Shown here: one piece after another, positions 8,754-16,885 of the stretch
How the letters are laid out: each line of letters opens with the position of its first letter
Position numbering within the stretch: position 1 is the stretch's first letter
From: Verrucomicrobiia bacterium
Lineage (GTDB): Bacteria; Verrucomicrobiota; Verrucomicrobiia; Palsa-1439
Assembly: GCA_035577545.1 (NCBI GenBank)
Contig: DATLVI010000034.1
Location: 1 to 64,000, forward strand
Length of the DNA: 64,000 nucleotides
Direction: 5' to 3'
The notes under the pieces: model-generated
What the model saw: the letters and a program-made list of their open reading frames with translations, nothing else
Database searches by the model: none
Told to the model about the DNA's origin: nothing
Program-made: the position numbers and the translations under genes

Positions 8754-9748
8754 GGCTGCTTCGGTGGCTCTCCAAAGACCTGTTGTCCGTTCGAAATAAT
8801 GACACAAACGTTGCTGCGAATCACCATCGAGGATGTCGTGCCGTTCCATTCGCCGCCGATGCCCGTCAACACCATGTTCTCGCGGTCGATGCGTACGTGG
8901 TCCTGCGTGGTGGCGTGGTTGTTGGCGCGGTCGAGCAGGCACGTCGGCGAACTGAAGACCATATCCAGCTTGTTGGTCGTGTAAAACTCTGCGCGCGCGT
9001 TTTGGATGTCCATCATCCCATCCGGGCGAATCACCGCCCGCTCGCCGATCAGTTTCCACTTCAGATTCCCGTCTTCGTCGCGTTGCGGCACCTCGAACTT
9101 TTCAATGTAGCCCGAGCCGGTGTCGGCGGGTTTTTTTGCCGTCGACGGGGACGGCTCCGCGCCGCTATCCGCGAGCAACCGCGGGGAAGCGAGGGTCAGC
9201 AGAGCGGCGAGCAACGCCATGTATTTGGCAATCGCCCGTTCCCAGGAACCGCGCGCTTTCAAAATCATCTCGATCACCTCGCGCACCGCGCCGTCGCCGC
9301 CCTGCCGCCGCGTCCGATAATGCGCCGCGCGTTTGACCTCGTCGGTCGCGTTCGGCACGGCCACGGCGAGGCCCACGCGCCGCAGCACCGGTATATCCAC
9401 CAGTTCATCACCGACGAAAGCGATCTCGTCGTTCGTAAATCCGTGCTGTCGCTTGACCTTCTCAACCATGTCCATCTTGTTCGAGGATTTCTGCATCACA
9501 ATCTTCACGTGTAAATCCGCCGCGCGCCGCGCCGTCGCCTTTGACGGCCGGCCCGAGATAAAGCCGACGGTCAACCCGACGCGCTGCGCCATTGCGATCC
9601 CATGGCCGTCCTGCACGTCGAACGTCTTGAACTCTTCCCCGTCGCTCGTGAAATGCAACTTGCCATCGGTCAGCACGCCGTCCACGTCCAGCAGCAGGCA
9701 ACGAATTTTCTTCAGACGCCGTTGTAACGCCCCTTGGGCAACTTTCAT
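8750..9748 (-). CDS. kdsC: KdsC-LptC fusion: KDO 8-phosphate phosphatase joined to LPS transport protein
   Basis: One 332-residue frame covers two functions of LPS biogenesis. Residues about 8-170 are a C0-type HAD phosphatase: LLLDVDGVLTDG with the catalytic Asp pair, ISGRPSKATARRAADLHV, the lysine region QKSSNKMDMVEKV and FVGDELVDIPVL. Residues about 177-193 are hydrophobic (MALLAALLTLASPRLLA), and the remainder is a LptC/OstA-like jellyroll (WKLIGERAVIRPDGMMDIQN, VRIDRENMVLTGIGGEW). No stop separates them, and the implied topology (phosphatase inside, helix, periplasmic LptC) is sensible. An internal ATG at 9220 could give separate LptC. The ATG at 9748 is preferred to an upstream GTG at 9793. 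Confidence 0.85.
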   Translation of the reverse strand: MKVAQGALQRRLKKIRCLLLDVDGVLTDGKLHFTSDGEEFKTFDVQDGHGIAMAQRVGLTVGFISGRPSKATARRAADLHVKIVMQKSSNKMDMVEKVKRQHGFTNDEIAFVGDELVDIPVLRRVGLAVAVPNATDEVKRAAHYRTRRQGGDGAVREVIEMILKARGSWERAIAKYMALLAALLTLASPRLLADSGAEPSPSTAKKPADTGSGYIEKFEVPQRDEDGNLKWKLIGERAVIRPDGMMDIQNARAEFYTTNKLDMVFSSPTCLLDRANNHATTQDHVRIDRENMVLTGIGGEWNGTTSSMVIRSNVCVIISNGQQVFGEPPKQP

Positions 9749-9847
9749 CGCGCGCCAGTGTAGCAGAACGTCCTTATCTGACAAGCCCACCACCGATGCC
9801 GCCGCGCGCTGTGAATCCGGTGTATCGCAATTGCCTTGCGGATTCCA

Positions 9848-9868
9848 GGGCTATTGGCAATATAGCCC
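9848..9868. other. Stem-loop between kdsC-lptC and the PAS receptor
   Basis: GGGCTAT at 9848-9854 pairs with ATAGCCC at 9862-9868 around a 7-nt loop. It lies in the short divergent gap and could be part of either 5' leader or a small dispersed repeat. No T-run follows in either direction, so it is not a convincing terminator. Confidence 0.35.
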
Positions 9869-9914
9869 CGACGGGCTGAACGCAACCGAATCACAACTCC
9901 GGAGGTACGGTTCG

Positions 9915-11627
9915 ATGAAAGCAACTTCACTCAGTAGTTTGCGGGTGCGTCTGGTTTTTCTGGTTCTTCTCGCAGTGATTCCCTCCCTGGGGTTGATTCT
10001 GTACACGGCCAAAGTGCAGCGCCAGGTCGCCACGGAGGCGGCGCATGACAACCTCTTGCGGATTGCCAGCCTCACCGCCTCGGATGTCTCGCGCATGATC
10101 GAAGGCGCCCAGCAACTCCTGGGCGGGCTGGCGCAGACCCGTGAAATCCGCGATGGTCGCCCCGCCGCCTGCGACGCGGTCATGGCGAAGCTGCTGACGA
10201 TCTACACGTTCTATTCGACGCTGGGCGTGGCCTCGCCAGAGGGCAACGTCATTTGCAGCGCCGTACCCCTGGCCAATCCCGTCACGGTTGCGGATCAAAG
10301 CTGGTTCCAGCAGGCGCTTCAAACGCGGGAATTCACCGTTGGCGAGAGCCAGGTTGACCGGGTCACCGGCCAGGCCTCCATTGATTTCGCCTATCCCATT
10401 GAGGAAGCCGGTCGCGTTCAATCGGTCGTGTTCGCCGCGCTGAATCCAAAGCACATGAGTGGCGCCAGCCTCGTTATAATGCCCGAAGGCGCGTCGCTGG
10501 TGGTCGTGGACCGTCAGGGAACCGTTCTGGCCTCTTCTCCTCCCACAGCCGCAGCCCCCGGGCGGCAAGCGCCCGAATCTTCCCTGCTCAAGTCCGTCGC
10601 GACGTATCGCGGACGGGGAACCGGCCAGATTGTGGACGCCGACGGTGTCCAGCGCATTTACGCGTTCTCCCCGGTCGGCGCAAAGCGTGGCAAAGCGGAT
10701 GCCTACGTCAGCGTCAGCATTCCCACGGCCATTGCGCTGGCCGACGCGAACCAGCAATTGGTGCATAATTTTCTCGGACTGACCATCGTCTCGTTGTTGG
10801 CGTTGGCCGCCGCGTGGTTTGGCGGCCACATGATCGTCCTGGGCAAGGCGAACGATGAACTGGAACAGCGGGTGCAGGAGCGCACCAAGGAATTGGTCCA
10901 CGAGCAGTTGCTGCTGCGAATGCTCATGGACAACATACCCGATACGATTTACTTCAAAGACACACAGTCGCGGTTCATCCGCATCAACCGCGCCCAGGCG
11001 AAGGTATTGGGTCTGCCGTCCCCCGATCGAGCCATCGGCAAGAGCGACGCCGACTTCTTCCCGGCGGAGCAGGCGCAAGTGGCTCTCGCCGATGAGCAGC
11101 GGATTCTTGAATCGGGCCAGGGCTTGATCAGCAAGACGGAACGCATTCGTCACGCCGATGGCCGGCCCCGCTGGGTGACGGCGACCAAAGTGCCGGTGCG
11201 TGACGCTCGCGACACGGTGGTGGGGCTCGTCGGCATCAGCCGCGATGTCACTGAGCGCGTGATGACCGATCATCTGTTCCCCATCTTGATTGACAGCCTG
11301 CCCGACCTGGTCTACGTCACGGATACACAGGGCCACTACGTGGTGGACAACGCCGCCCATCGCCATTTCCTCGGCGTGCGCACCGCCGAGCAAGTTGTCG
11401 GCAAGACGGCCTTCGATTTCTATCCCCGTGAACTGGCGGAACGGATTCGCGCCGATGACCAGGCGGTCCTGGAGGCCAGGACACCCGTGCTGGACCGCGA
11501 AGAGCATTTCACGAATCACCGCGGTGAGAAAACCCCGGTCTCGACCAGCAAGGTTCCCTATCGAGACGAGGAGGGCAAGATCGCCGGCCTGGTCTGCATC
11601 AGTCGCATTATCGGCCAGCGGAAATAG
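9915..11627 (+). CDS. Membrane receptor with extracellular Cache-like domain and two PAS domains, no output domain
   Basis: A 570-residue protein. A transmembrane helix at about 10-30 is followed by an extracellular sensor (PDC/Cache type, containing QSWFQQALQTREFTVGE and QASIDFAYPI) and a second helix near 280-300. A coiled linker NDELEQRVQERTKELVHEQL leads to PAS1 (LMDNIPDTIYFKDTQSRFIR) and PAS2 (LIDSLPDLVYVTDTQGHYVV). The chain ends right after PAS2 with GLVCISRIIGQRK; there is no histidine kinase, GGDEF, EAL or MCP module. GGAGGT at 9901-9906 supports the ATG at 9915 over upstream in-frame codons. A paralogue at 44004-45743 ends at the same point. Confidence 0.85.
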   Translation: MKATSLSSLRVRLVFLVLLAVIPSLGLILYTAKVQRQVATEAAHDNLLRIASLTASDVSRMIEGAQQLLGGLAQTREIRDGRPAACDAVMAKLLTIYTFYSTLGVASPEGNVICSAVPLANPVTVADQSWFQQALQTREFTVGESQVDRVTGQASIDFAYPIEEAGRVQSVVFAALNPKHMSGASLVIMPEGASLVVVDRQGTVLASSPPTAAAPGRQAPESSLLKSVATYRGRGTGQIVDADGVQRIYAFSPVGAKRGKADAYVSVSIPTAIALADANQQLVHNFLGLTIVSLLALAAAWFGGHMIVLGKANDELEQRVQERTKELVHEQLLLRMLMDNIPDTIYFKDTQSRFIRINRAQAKVLGLPSPDRAIGKSDADFFPAEQAQVALADEQRILESGQGLISKTERIRHADGRPRWVTATKVPVRDARDTVVGLVGISRDVTERVMTDHLFPILIDSLPDLVYVTDTQGHYVVDNAAHRHFLGVRTAEQVVGKTAFDFYPRELAERIRADDQAVLEARTPVLDREEHFTNHRGEKTPVSTSKVPYRDEEGKIAGLVCISRIIGQRK

Positions 11628-11698
11628 CGGCTGTAAGCGTGGCCAACTCTTGCCGATGCGTGTGGCGCGCCAAGTTGGGTTGTGCCATCAGTGTTTCC

Positions 11699-11731
11699 AA
11701 AAAAACCTCCCCCGTGGCTAGTCGGGGGAGG
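11699..11731 (-). terminator. Rho-independent terminator of the htrA gene
   Basis: Read on the minus strand, a 9-bp GC stem (CCTCCCCCG at 11706-11714 pairing with CGGGGGAGG at 11723-11731) with an 8-nt loop is followed directly by seven T (AAAAAAA at 11699-11705 on the plus strand). It lies 26 bp past the htrA stop, and 71 bp past the convergent PAS gene stop. Confidence 0.9.
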
Positions 11732-11756
11732 TCTCGCGACTGGAGAACAACAAATC

Positions 11757-13259
11757 CTATTTGGAGTCCTTCAGCACAACGAAAGTCGAAGTGCCGCCGC
11801 GCTGGACGTACAGGAGCACGCCTTTTTGCGGGTCAATCTTGTCGATGGCAGTCTTGAAGTCTTCCGCGGAATGGACCGGGGCGCGGTCAACCTCGGTGAT
11901 CACGTCGCCACGTTGAAGGCCTTTCTGCTGCGCCGCGCTGCCGTCGGCGACATTAACAACGACGACGCCTTCCGCAGCATCCTCCAACTTCAACTGCTCG
12001 CCGAGGTCCTTGGTCAGGGTCTGTACCGTCAGGCCGAACGCGCTTTCCGCTTTCGGTTTGCGGGTGTGTTCATGCGCCGCGTATTGGACCGTGTCGGGCA
12101 TTTCGCCGGTTTGCAAGGCAACCTGGACGGTCTTGCCGGCGCGCACAACGTCAAGCATGACCTTCTGGCCAACTTCCTTGCGGAGGATCTGCCGCTGCAA
12201 GTCCCGCGGCGCCTTGACGGCCACGCCATCGACGGCCACAATGATGTCCGCCGGTTTGAGAGTGCTCTTTTTGGCGGGCGTGCCGTCGTGGATCTCCCTA
12301 ACGACCACGCCGTCCTTCAAGGGCTTGGCCCATTCCGCCAGTTCTTTGTTCTCGGAAAGCGCCTCAATGCTAATGCCGATCCATGGGCGCGTGACTTTGC
12401 CGTCCTTGATGAGCTTCTCGGCCGAATCCATCGCCACATTGATCGGGACGGCGAAGCCGATGCCGCGACTCAGGCCGCGGATCAGTGTATTGATGCCGAT
12501 GACGCGACCTTCGATGTCGCAGAGCGGTCCGCCGGAATTACCGGGATTGATCGCCGCGTCGGTCTGGATGTAGTCGATGGTCGCCACAATCCCCGGGTCT
12601 CCCATCGGCGGGCGCCCCTTCGCGCTGACGAATCCGACGGTGAAGCTGTAGTCCAGTTCATACGGCGCGCCGATCGCGATGGCCCACTGGCCGACCTTCA
12701 CCTCATCGCTGTTGGCGAACTTTGCGGCCGGCAGATCCTTCGCGTCCACCTTGATGACGGCGATGTCGGTATGGTCGTCGGTGCCGATGACCTTGGCGTC
12801 CTTGTACTCGGTGCCGTCCTTGAGGCGGACGGTGATCGTGTCGGCGCCGTCGACGACGTGCTGGTTGGTGAGAATATACCCATCCTTGCGCAGGATGATA
12901 CCGGAACCCTGTCTGTCAATGTTGCGTGGATGGCCCTGGGGCAGGTGCTTGAAGAAAAACTCGAACGGCGTGCCCTCGAACTGCTGACTGTTGTCACCGT
13001 CATCACCCTCTGTCGACTCCGCGGCGCCACCTATCTTGCTTGAGGTCGTGATGACGACGACCGATGGGCTCATTTGGTCAGCGACTTTCTCGAACGCGCT
13101 TTCCAGGCGCCGCGCGAGATCAATATCGCCATTGGATGCTGCCGCCGGAGTGGCGGCTGCGTAGAGGGCAGGAGACGCAGCCGTCAGAAATAGGGCCAGC
13201 CCGATGGTGAGCCAGCGGACCGGTTGCGAATTCGTAAAGTGAGATGCTGATGTATTCAT
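11757..13259 (-). CDS. HtrA/DegP-type periplasmic serine protease
   Basis: A 500-residue envelope protease/chaperone. A signal peptide (WLTIGLALFLTAASPALYAA) precedes a trypsin-like domain with the catalytic triad His134 (TNQHVVDGAD), Asp165 (DDHTDIAVIKVD) and Ser242 (INPGNSGGPL). Two PDZ domains follow, the first around PWIGISIEAL to KPADIIVAVDGVAV and the second around FGLTVQTLTKDLG to GDVITEVDRAPV. It degrades or refolds damaged secreted proteins. DegP, DegQ and DegS cannot be told apart with certainty, but two PDZ domains rule out a DegS type. It is a single-gene unit ending in a strong terminator. Confidence 0.95.
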   Translation of the reverse strand: MNTSASHFTNSQPVRWLTIGLALFLTAASPALYAAATPAAASNGDIDLARRLESAFEKVADQMSPSVVVITTSSKIGGAAESTEGDDGDNSQQFEGTPFEFFFKHLPQGHPRNIDRQGSGIILRKDGYILTNQHVVDGADTITVRLKDGTEYKDAKVIGTDDHTDIAVIKVDAKDLPAAKFANSDEVKVGQWAIAIGAPYELDYSFTVGFVSAKGRPPMGDPGIVATIDYIQTDAAINPGNSGGPLCDIEGRVIGINTLIRGLSRGIGFAVPINVAMDSAEKLIKDGKVTRPWIGISIEALSENKELAEWAKPLKDGVVVREIHDGTPAKKSTLKPADIIVAVDGVAVKAPRDLQRQILRKEVGQKVMLDVVRAGKTVQVALQTGEMPDTVQYAAHEHTRKPKAESAFGLTVQTLTKDLGEQLKLEDAAEGVVVVNVADGSAAQQKGLQRGDVITEVDRAPVHSAEDFKTAIDKIDPQKGVLLYVQRGGTSTFVVLKDSK

Positions 13260-13276
13260 AAAGTTATAATCTTCGA

Positions 13277-13291
13277 CCCCGCTCCGCGGGG
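13277..13291. other. GC stem-loop upstream of htrA
   Basis: CCCCGC at 13277-13282 and GCGGGG at 13286-13291 form a perfect stem with a 3-nt loop between htrA and the next upstream minus-strand gene. It may end transcription of that gene or sit in the htrA leader; no T-run follows it. Confidence 0.35.
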
Positions 13292-13366
13292 CATGTTCAA
13301 ATGACGTCGCGAATATCGCCGAAGTTTAGCGAACCGGCAAGTGCTCACGAGGTTTTTGAGGTGTTG

Positions 13367-13942
13367 CTACTTGAGGGCCTGAATCTCGGGGTCGGTCGGG
13401 AAAATGGCCTTGGCGACGGCCACGAGTCGGGTGTAGATGGGGTCGAAGTCACGTGTGGTATTCACAGGCGCTACTGAATCGTTGTCAAACACACCAATCT
13501 GCTGGCACGCGAAACAAATGGCAATCTGGACAGCGCGTTGTTGGTTGCTGAATGTGAGCAAAACGCCATAGTCAGGAAGGCAAGCCTTGGCTCTACCCCA
13601 CGGATAGGAGGTTGACTGAGGAAGTAGTTGTTGTACGACGTGGTATTGGGCCGGTGCGACAGGAACGATGATGCCCTTGTCATAGCTTTCGAGGACCCAC
13701 GGATTCAACGCGCCGCTTCTGTCATGCAGACGTTGCGCGGTGACCTGTTGCGAGGCGAGAAAATCGTCGAGGCGTTTCTGATTGCCGAAGATCTTATGGC
13801 GGACGTCGGGCTTGAACGGGTCATAATAGTAGAAACCCCAAAGGTAGGCGAACACGAATGCGACTGCGAGGAATAGAAGGAGCAGGACGATTCTTTTTAA
13901 GAAGTGAGACCGCACGAGGGGAGAATATCTGATTCCGGTCAC
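13367..13942 (-). CDS. Membrane-anchored hypothetical protein
   Basis: A 191-residue protein not recognised as a known family. One hydrophobic segment (RIVLLLLFLAVAFVFAYLWGF, about 18-38) near the N-terminus should anchor it with the C-terminal domain outside the cytoplasm. The outer part is mixed alpha-beta, contains two cysteines in ICFACQQIGV that could pair or bind a cofactor, and ends IFPTDPEIQALK. It stands between htrA and the divergent nadA with no operon partner. Coding status rests on length, codon pattern and the coherent signal-anchor. Confidence 0.6.
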   Translation of the reverse strand: MTGIRYSPLVRSHFLKRIVLLLLFLAVAFVFAYLWGFYYYDPFKPDVRHKIFGNQKRLDDFLASQQVTAQRLHDRSGALNPWVLESYDKGIIVPVAPAQYHVVQQLLPQSTSYPWGRAKACLPDYGVLLTFSNQQRAVQIAICFACQQIGVFDNDSVAPVNTTRDFDPIYTRLVAVAKAIFPTDPEIQALK

Positions 13943-14055
13943 GGTGCCAAACTGGAATCTGTGAGTGCGAGTGCCATTGCTGCCGCGAATCGTATTCTCG
14001 GCTACAACGGATTCATACCTGCGTTGACAATGTGGGTGATTCCGCTAACCTTGGA

Positions 14056-15009
14056 ATGGCGATGGCAACGATGATTACCACGGCTGACACCACCGAACTG
14101 CAGGAACGCGTTCGCGAGCTGAAGAAGCTCAAGAACGCGGTCATCCTTGCGCACAACTACCAGGTGCCGGAGTTGCAGGACGTGGCGGATTTTGTGGGCG
14201 ACTCGTTGGGGCTTTCCTTCAAGGCGAAGGAGACGGCGGCCGATGTGATTCTCTTTTGCGGTGTTCATTTTATGGCCGAGACCGCGAAGATCGTCAACCC
14301 GGGCAAGACGGTCATTCTCCCCGACCTCGAAGCGGGCTGCTCGCTGGCTGATTCCTGCGACGCGAAGCAGTTGGCGAAATGGAAAGAGGCGCATCCCGAC
14401 GTCGTGATTGTGGCCTACATCAATTGCACTGCCGCCGTCAAAGCGCTGGTGGACATTATCTGCACATCAGGAAATGCGGTCCGAGTCGTCAACTCGATTC
14501 CACCCGACAAAAAGATCCTCTTCGTTCCCGACCAGAACCTCGGCCAATGGGTGATGACACAAACGGGACGCCAGATGATCTTGTGGCCGGGCGCGTGCTC
14601 GACGCATGTGCTCTTCACCCACAAGGCCATCTTCCGTTTAAAGCAGGAGTATCCCGACGCAGAAATCGTCGCTCACCCCGAATGCCTGCCAGCCGTCCGC
14701 ATGATGGCCGACGAAGTGTGCTCGACGGAGAAAATGGTGAGCTACTGCAAGAACTCCCCCGCGCGTGAGTTCATCATCGTCACCGAAGCCGGCATGTTGC
14801 ACCGCCTCCAGAAGGAGTTGCCGGATAAGGTGTTCATCCCCGGCCCTACCGACTCCTGTCACTGCAACGAATGCAGCTTCATGAAGAAGAACACGCTGGA
14901 GAAAGCCGTCGCCGCCTTGGAGACTTTATCTCCCGAAATCATTCTCGAAGAGGAAGTTCGCAAGCGCGCCCTCGTTCCGATTGAGCGCATGTTGGCACTG
15001 GGGAAATGA
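14056..15009 (+). CDS. nadA: Quinolinate synthase
   Basis: A 317-residue NadA that condenses iminoaspartate with dihydroxyacetone phosphate to quinolinate, the first ring of NAD. Three triose-isomerase-like repeats are visible: AVILAHNYQVPELQDVADFV, then VVIVAYINCTAAVKAL, and EIVAHPECLPAVRMMADEV. The [4Fe-4S] cysteines are those in YINCTA, LWPGACSTH and DSCHCNEC. Several in-frame starts lie close together (GTG 14032, ATG 14056, 14062, 14071); 14056 is chosen because it keeps the conserved N-terminal helix and avoids a GTG. No nadB or nadC is adjacent. Confidence 0.93.
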   Translation: MAMATMITTADTTELQERVRELKKLKNAVILAHNYQVPELQDVADFVGDSLGLSFKAKETAADVILFCGVHFMAETAKIVNPGKTVILPDLEAGCSLADSCDAKQLAKWKEAHPDVVIVAYINCTAAVKALVDIICTSGNAVRVVNSIPPDKKILFVPDQNLGQWVMTQTGRQMILWPGACSTHVLFTHKAIFRLKQEYPDAEIVAHPECLPAVRMMADEVCSTEKMVSYCKNSPAREFIIVTEAGMLHRLQKELPDKVFIPGPTDSCHCNECSFMKKNTLEKAVAALETLSPEIILEEEVRKRALVPIERMLALGK

Positions 15010-15093
15010 CACACAAGACTGAAGCGAGGTCGCTGATTTTGCGGGCCAATAAAAATTTAAAGATTTTATTTGCATTCATTTTTATTTTGTTTA

Positions 15094-15117
15094 ATATTCA
15101 ACCATATGGTTGAATAT
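15094..15117. promoter_or_regulatory. 24-bp perfect palindrome over the arsR start codon, operator
   Basis: The half-site ATATTCAACCAT at 15094-15105 is mirrored exactly at 15106-15117, and the start codon of the regulator is bases 15106-15108, inside the palindrome. ArsR/SmtB dimers bind such AT-ended palindromes, and binding here would block both transcription start and translation start regions. A T-rich tract (15065-15098) just upstream can hold the promoter. Confidence 0.85.
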
Positions 15118-15465
15118 AATTCGAAAGTGTTGGACAGGACTTTTGGGGCGTTGGCGGATCCGACGCGGCGACGGATTTTGGCGCAACTGGCGAAGGGCAA
15201 TGAGTGTGTGACGGATCTGGCGCGGCCGCATGCGATGTCGCTGGCGGCGGTGTCGAAGCATTTGATCGTTTTGGAGAAGGCGGGGTTGGTGAAGCGACGG
15301 CGCAAGGGGCGGGTGCATTCGCTGGCGCTGGAGGCGAAGCCGATGCAGGAGGCGCAGGCGTGGATCGACCGGTATCGGAAATTCTGGGAGGCGAACCTGG
15401 ATCAGTTCGAGAAATATTTGGACAAACTACAAACGAAGGAAAACAAACATGACGACGATAAATAA
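15106..15465 (+). CDS. ArsR-family transcriptional repressor
   Basis: A 119-residue winged-helix protein: VLDRTFGALADPTRRRILAQ, then the recognition helix region CVTDLARPHAMSLAAVSKHL and the wing VKRRRKGRVHSLALEAKPM. The metal-binding cysteine box of classic ArsR is absent, as in the SRPBCC-linked subgroup whose inducer is mostly unknown. The ATG at 15106 is preferred to one at 15070 because the domain starts there and the operator palindrome is centred on it. Its end overlaps the next gene by 17 bp, so the two are co-expressed and probably autoregulated. Confidence 0.92.
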   Translation: MVEYNSKVLDRTFGALADPTRRRILAQLAKGNECVTDLARPHAMSLAAVSKHLIVLEKAGLVKRRRKGRVHSLALEAKPMQEAQAWIDRYRKFWEANLDQFEKYLDKLQTKENKHDDDK

Positions 15466-15940
15466 TGAAGTACAGAAGCCGGATGACGCGACGTTAATCT
15501 TGAAGCGGATGCTGAATGCGCCGCCGGAGCTGGCGTTCAAGGCCTGGACGTCGGCGGAACATATCCAGCAATGGATGCGGCCGGAACCGGGGATGGTGGT
15601 TCCGCTGGCAAGCGTGGATTTGCGGGTGGGCGGGAAGTATCGCATCCAGATGAAGAAGCCGGACGGGGAGTTTTTCACGGCAGCGGGGGAGTTCCGCGAG
15701 GTGAAGGCGCCGGAGCGACTGGTTTACACGTGGGATTGGGAGAAAGACGGCAGCGGGGCGGAGTTTGGTGAGGTGGAGGGGAAGACGTCGCTGATCACGG
15801 TAGAGTTTCTCAAACGGGGCAAACAGACCGAGTTTGTGATGACTCATACCCGGTTTGCCTCGGTGGAGAGCCGGGATAGTCACGCGCAGGGATGGGACAA
15901 AATTGTGGAGAGCTTCGCGGGGTTTGTGGAGAAAAAATGA
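15449..15940 (+). CDS. SRPBCC/AHSA1-domain protein
   Basis: A 163-residue START-like helix-grip protein (AHSA1 type): LILKRMLNAPPELAFKAWTS, HIQQWMRPEPGM, GGKYRIQMKKPDGEFFTAAG, RLVYTWDWEKDG and the C-terminal helix SHAQGWDKIVESFAGFVE. The fold has a deep hydrophobic pocket for small ligands. It overlaps the arsR gene by 17 bp, the common arsR-AHSA1 pair, in which the regulator controls its partner. Biochemical function of this paired subgroup is not established. Confidence 0.9.
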   Translation: MTTINNEVQKPDDATLILKRMLNAPPELAFKAWTSAEHIQQWMRPEPGMVVPLASVDLRVGGKYRIQMKKPDGEFFTAAGEFREVKAPERLVYTWDWEKDGSGAEFGEVEGKTSLITVEFLKRGKQTEFVMTHTRFASVESRDSHAQGWDKIVESFAGFVEKK

Positions 15941-16051
15941 CGCTATGCATGTCCGAAAATCGAGGCTCGTTCGTCGTATCACTGAAACTGAATACAAACT
16001 GACAGCGGTTCGTCCCGCAGGCGCGGGATCGGCCCATAACGAAAGGTAATA

Positions 16052-16885
16052 ATGAGCACAAAAGCAAATATCGTATCGCGAGAGGAATGGATTGCAGCCC
16101 GGCTCGGGTTGCTCAAGGAGGAGAAGGAATTAACGCGGCGCAGCGACGAGGTGGCTCGACGGCGGCAGGAGTTGCCCTGGGTTCGGGTTGACAAGAAGTA
16201 TCGATTCGAGACCAACGAGGGGAGTGCCTCGCTGGCAGACCTCTTCCGGGGCCGCTCGCAGCTTCTCGTCTACCACTTCATGTTCGGACCCGACTACACA
16301 GCGGGCTGTCCATCCTGTTCGTCGATCGCGGACGGGTTCAACGGCATCGTTGTCCACTTGGAGAACCACGACGTTGCGTTTTCGGCGGTGTCGCGGGCGC
16401 CCCTCGCGAAGCTGCAGGCGTACAAGAGGCGGATGGGGTGGAGCTTCCCCTGGGCGTCCTCGCTTGGTGGGGACTTCAACTACGACTTCAACGTCTCGCT
16501 CACCGAGGAGCAACAGCGCAATGGGACCGTCGAATACAACTACCGGCGCGAGCCGGCGTGGGCAGAAAGTGGGATCGGCGATTCACTGACGAAACGCGGC
16601 GAGGGGCCTGTCGCCGAGCACGCGGCCATGACTGGAACCGACGTGGCCACGTACACGCGCGAGAGGCCGGGCATGAGCGCGTTCGTGCTCGAAGACGGCG
16701 TTGTCTACCACACCTATTCGACCTATGCGCGCGGACTGGACGGCCTCTGGGGCATGTACCAGTGGCTTGACCGCGCACCCAAGGGGCGCAACGAGGCGGG
16801 CATCTGGTGGCGCCGTCACGACGAATACGAGGCGCTTCCTCAAAACGCCGGCTCATGTTGCCACACAGCGGAGGCGCGCGCGTGA
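16052..16885 (+). CDS. DUF899 thioredoxin-fold protein
   Basis: A 277-residue cytoplasmic protein of the DUF899 family, related to AhpC/thioredoxin folds. Typical blocks are WVRVDKKYRFETNEGSASLA, LLVYHFMFGPDYTAGCPSCS, NHDVAFSAVSRAPLAKLQAY, MGWSFPWASS and the terminal WWRRHDEY. The CPSC motif in the second block is the likely redox centre, and a CC pair stands near the C-terminus. Upstream is the arsR-SRPBCC pair, a frequent genomic companion. Its stop overlaps the start of a small membrane protein gene. Often annotated as dithiol-disulfide isomerase, but the activity is unproven. Confidence 0.9.
   Translation: MSTKANIVSREEWIAARLGLLKEEKELTRRSDEVARRRQELPWVRVDKKYRFETNEGSASLADLFRGRSQLLVYHFMFGPDYTAGCPSCSSIADGFNGIVVHLENHDVAFSAVSRAPLAKLQAYKRRMGWSFPWASSLGGDFNYDFNVSLTEEQQRNGTVEYNYRREPAWAESGIGDSLTKRGEGPVAEHAAMTGTDVATYTRERPGMSAFVLEDGVVYHTYSTYARGLDGLWGMYQWLDRAPKGRNEAGIWWRRHDEYEALPQNAGSCCHTAEARA

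Noticed and set aside
9927-11519. 530-codon open frame antisense to the PAS receptor
   Set aside because: The sense frame has clear transmembrane and PAS patterns and a paralogue; the antisense frame is not preserved in the paralogue.
11682-13043. 453-codon open frame antisense to htrA
   Set aside because: The minus-strand protease has its full catalytic triad and two PDZ domains; the antisense frame also runs through the strong terminator.
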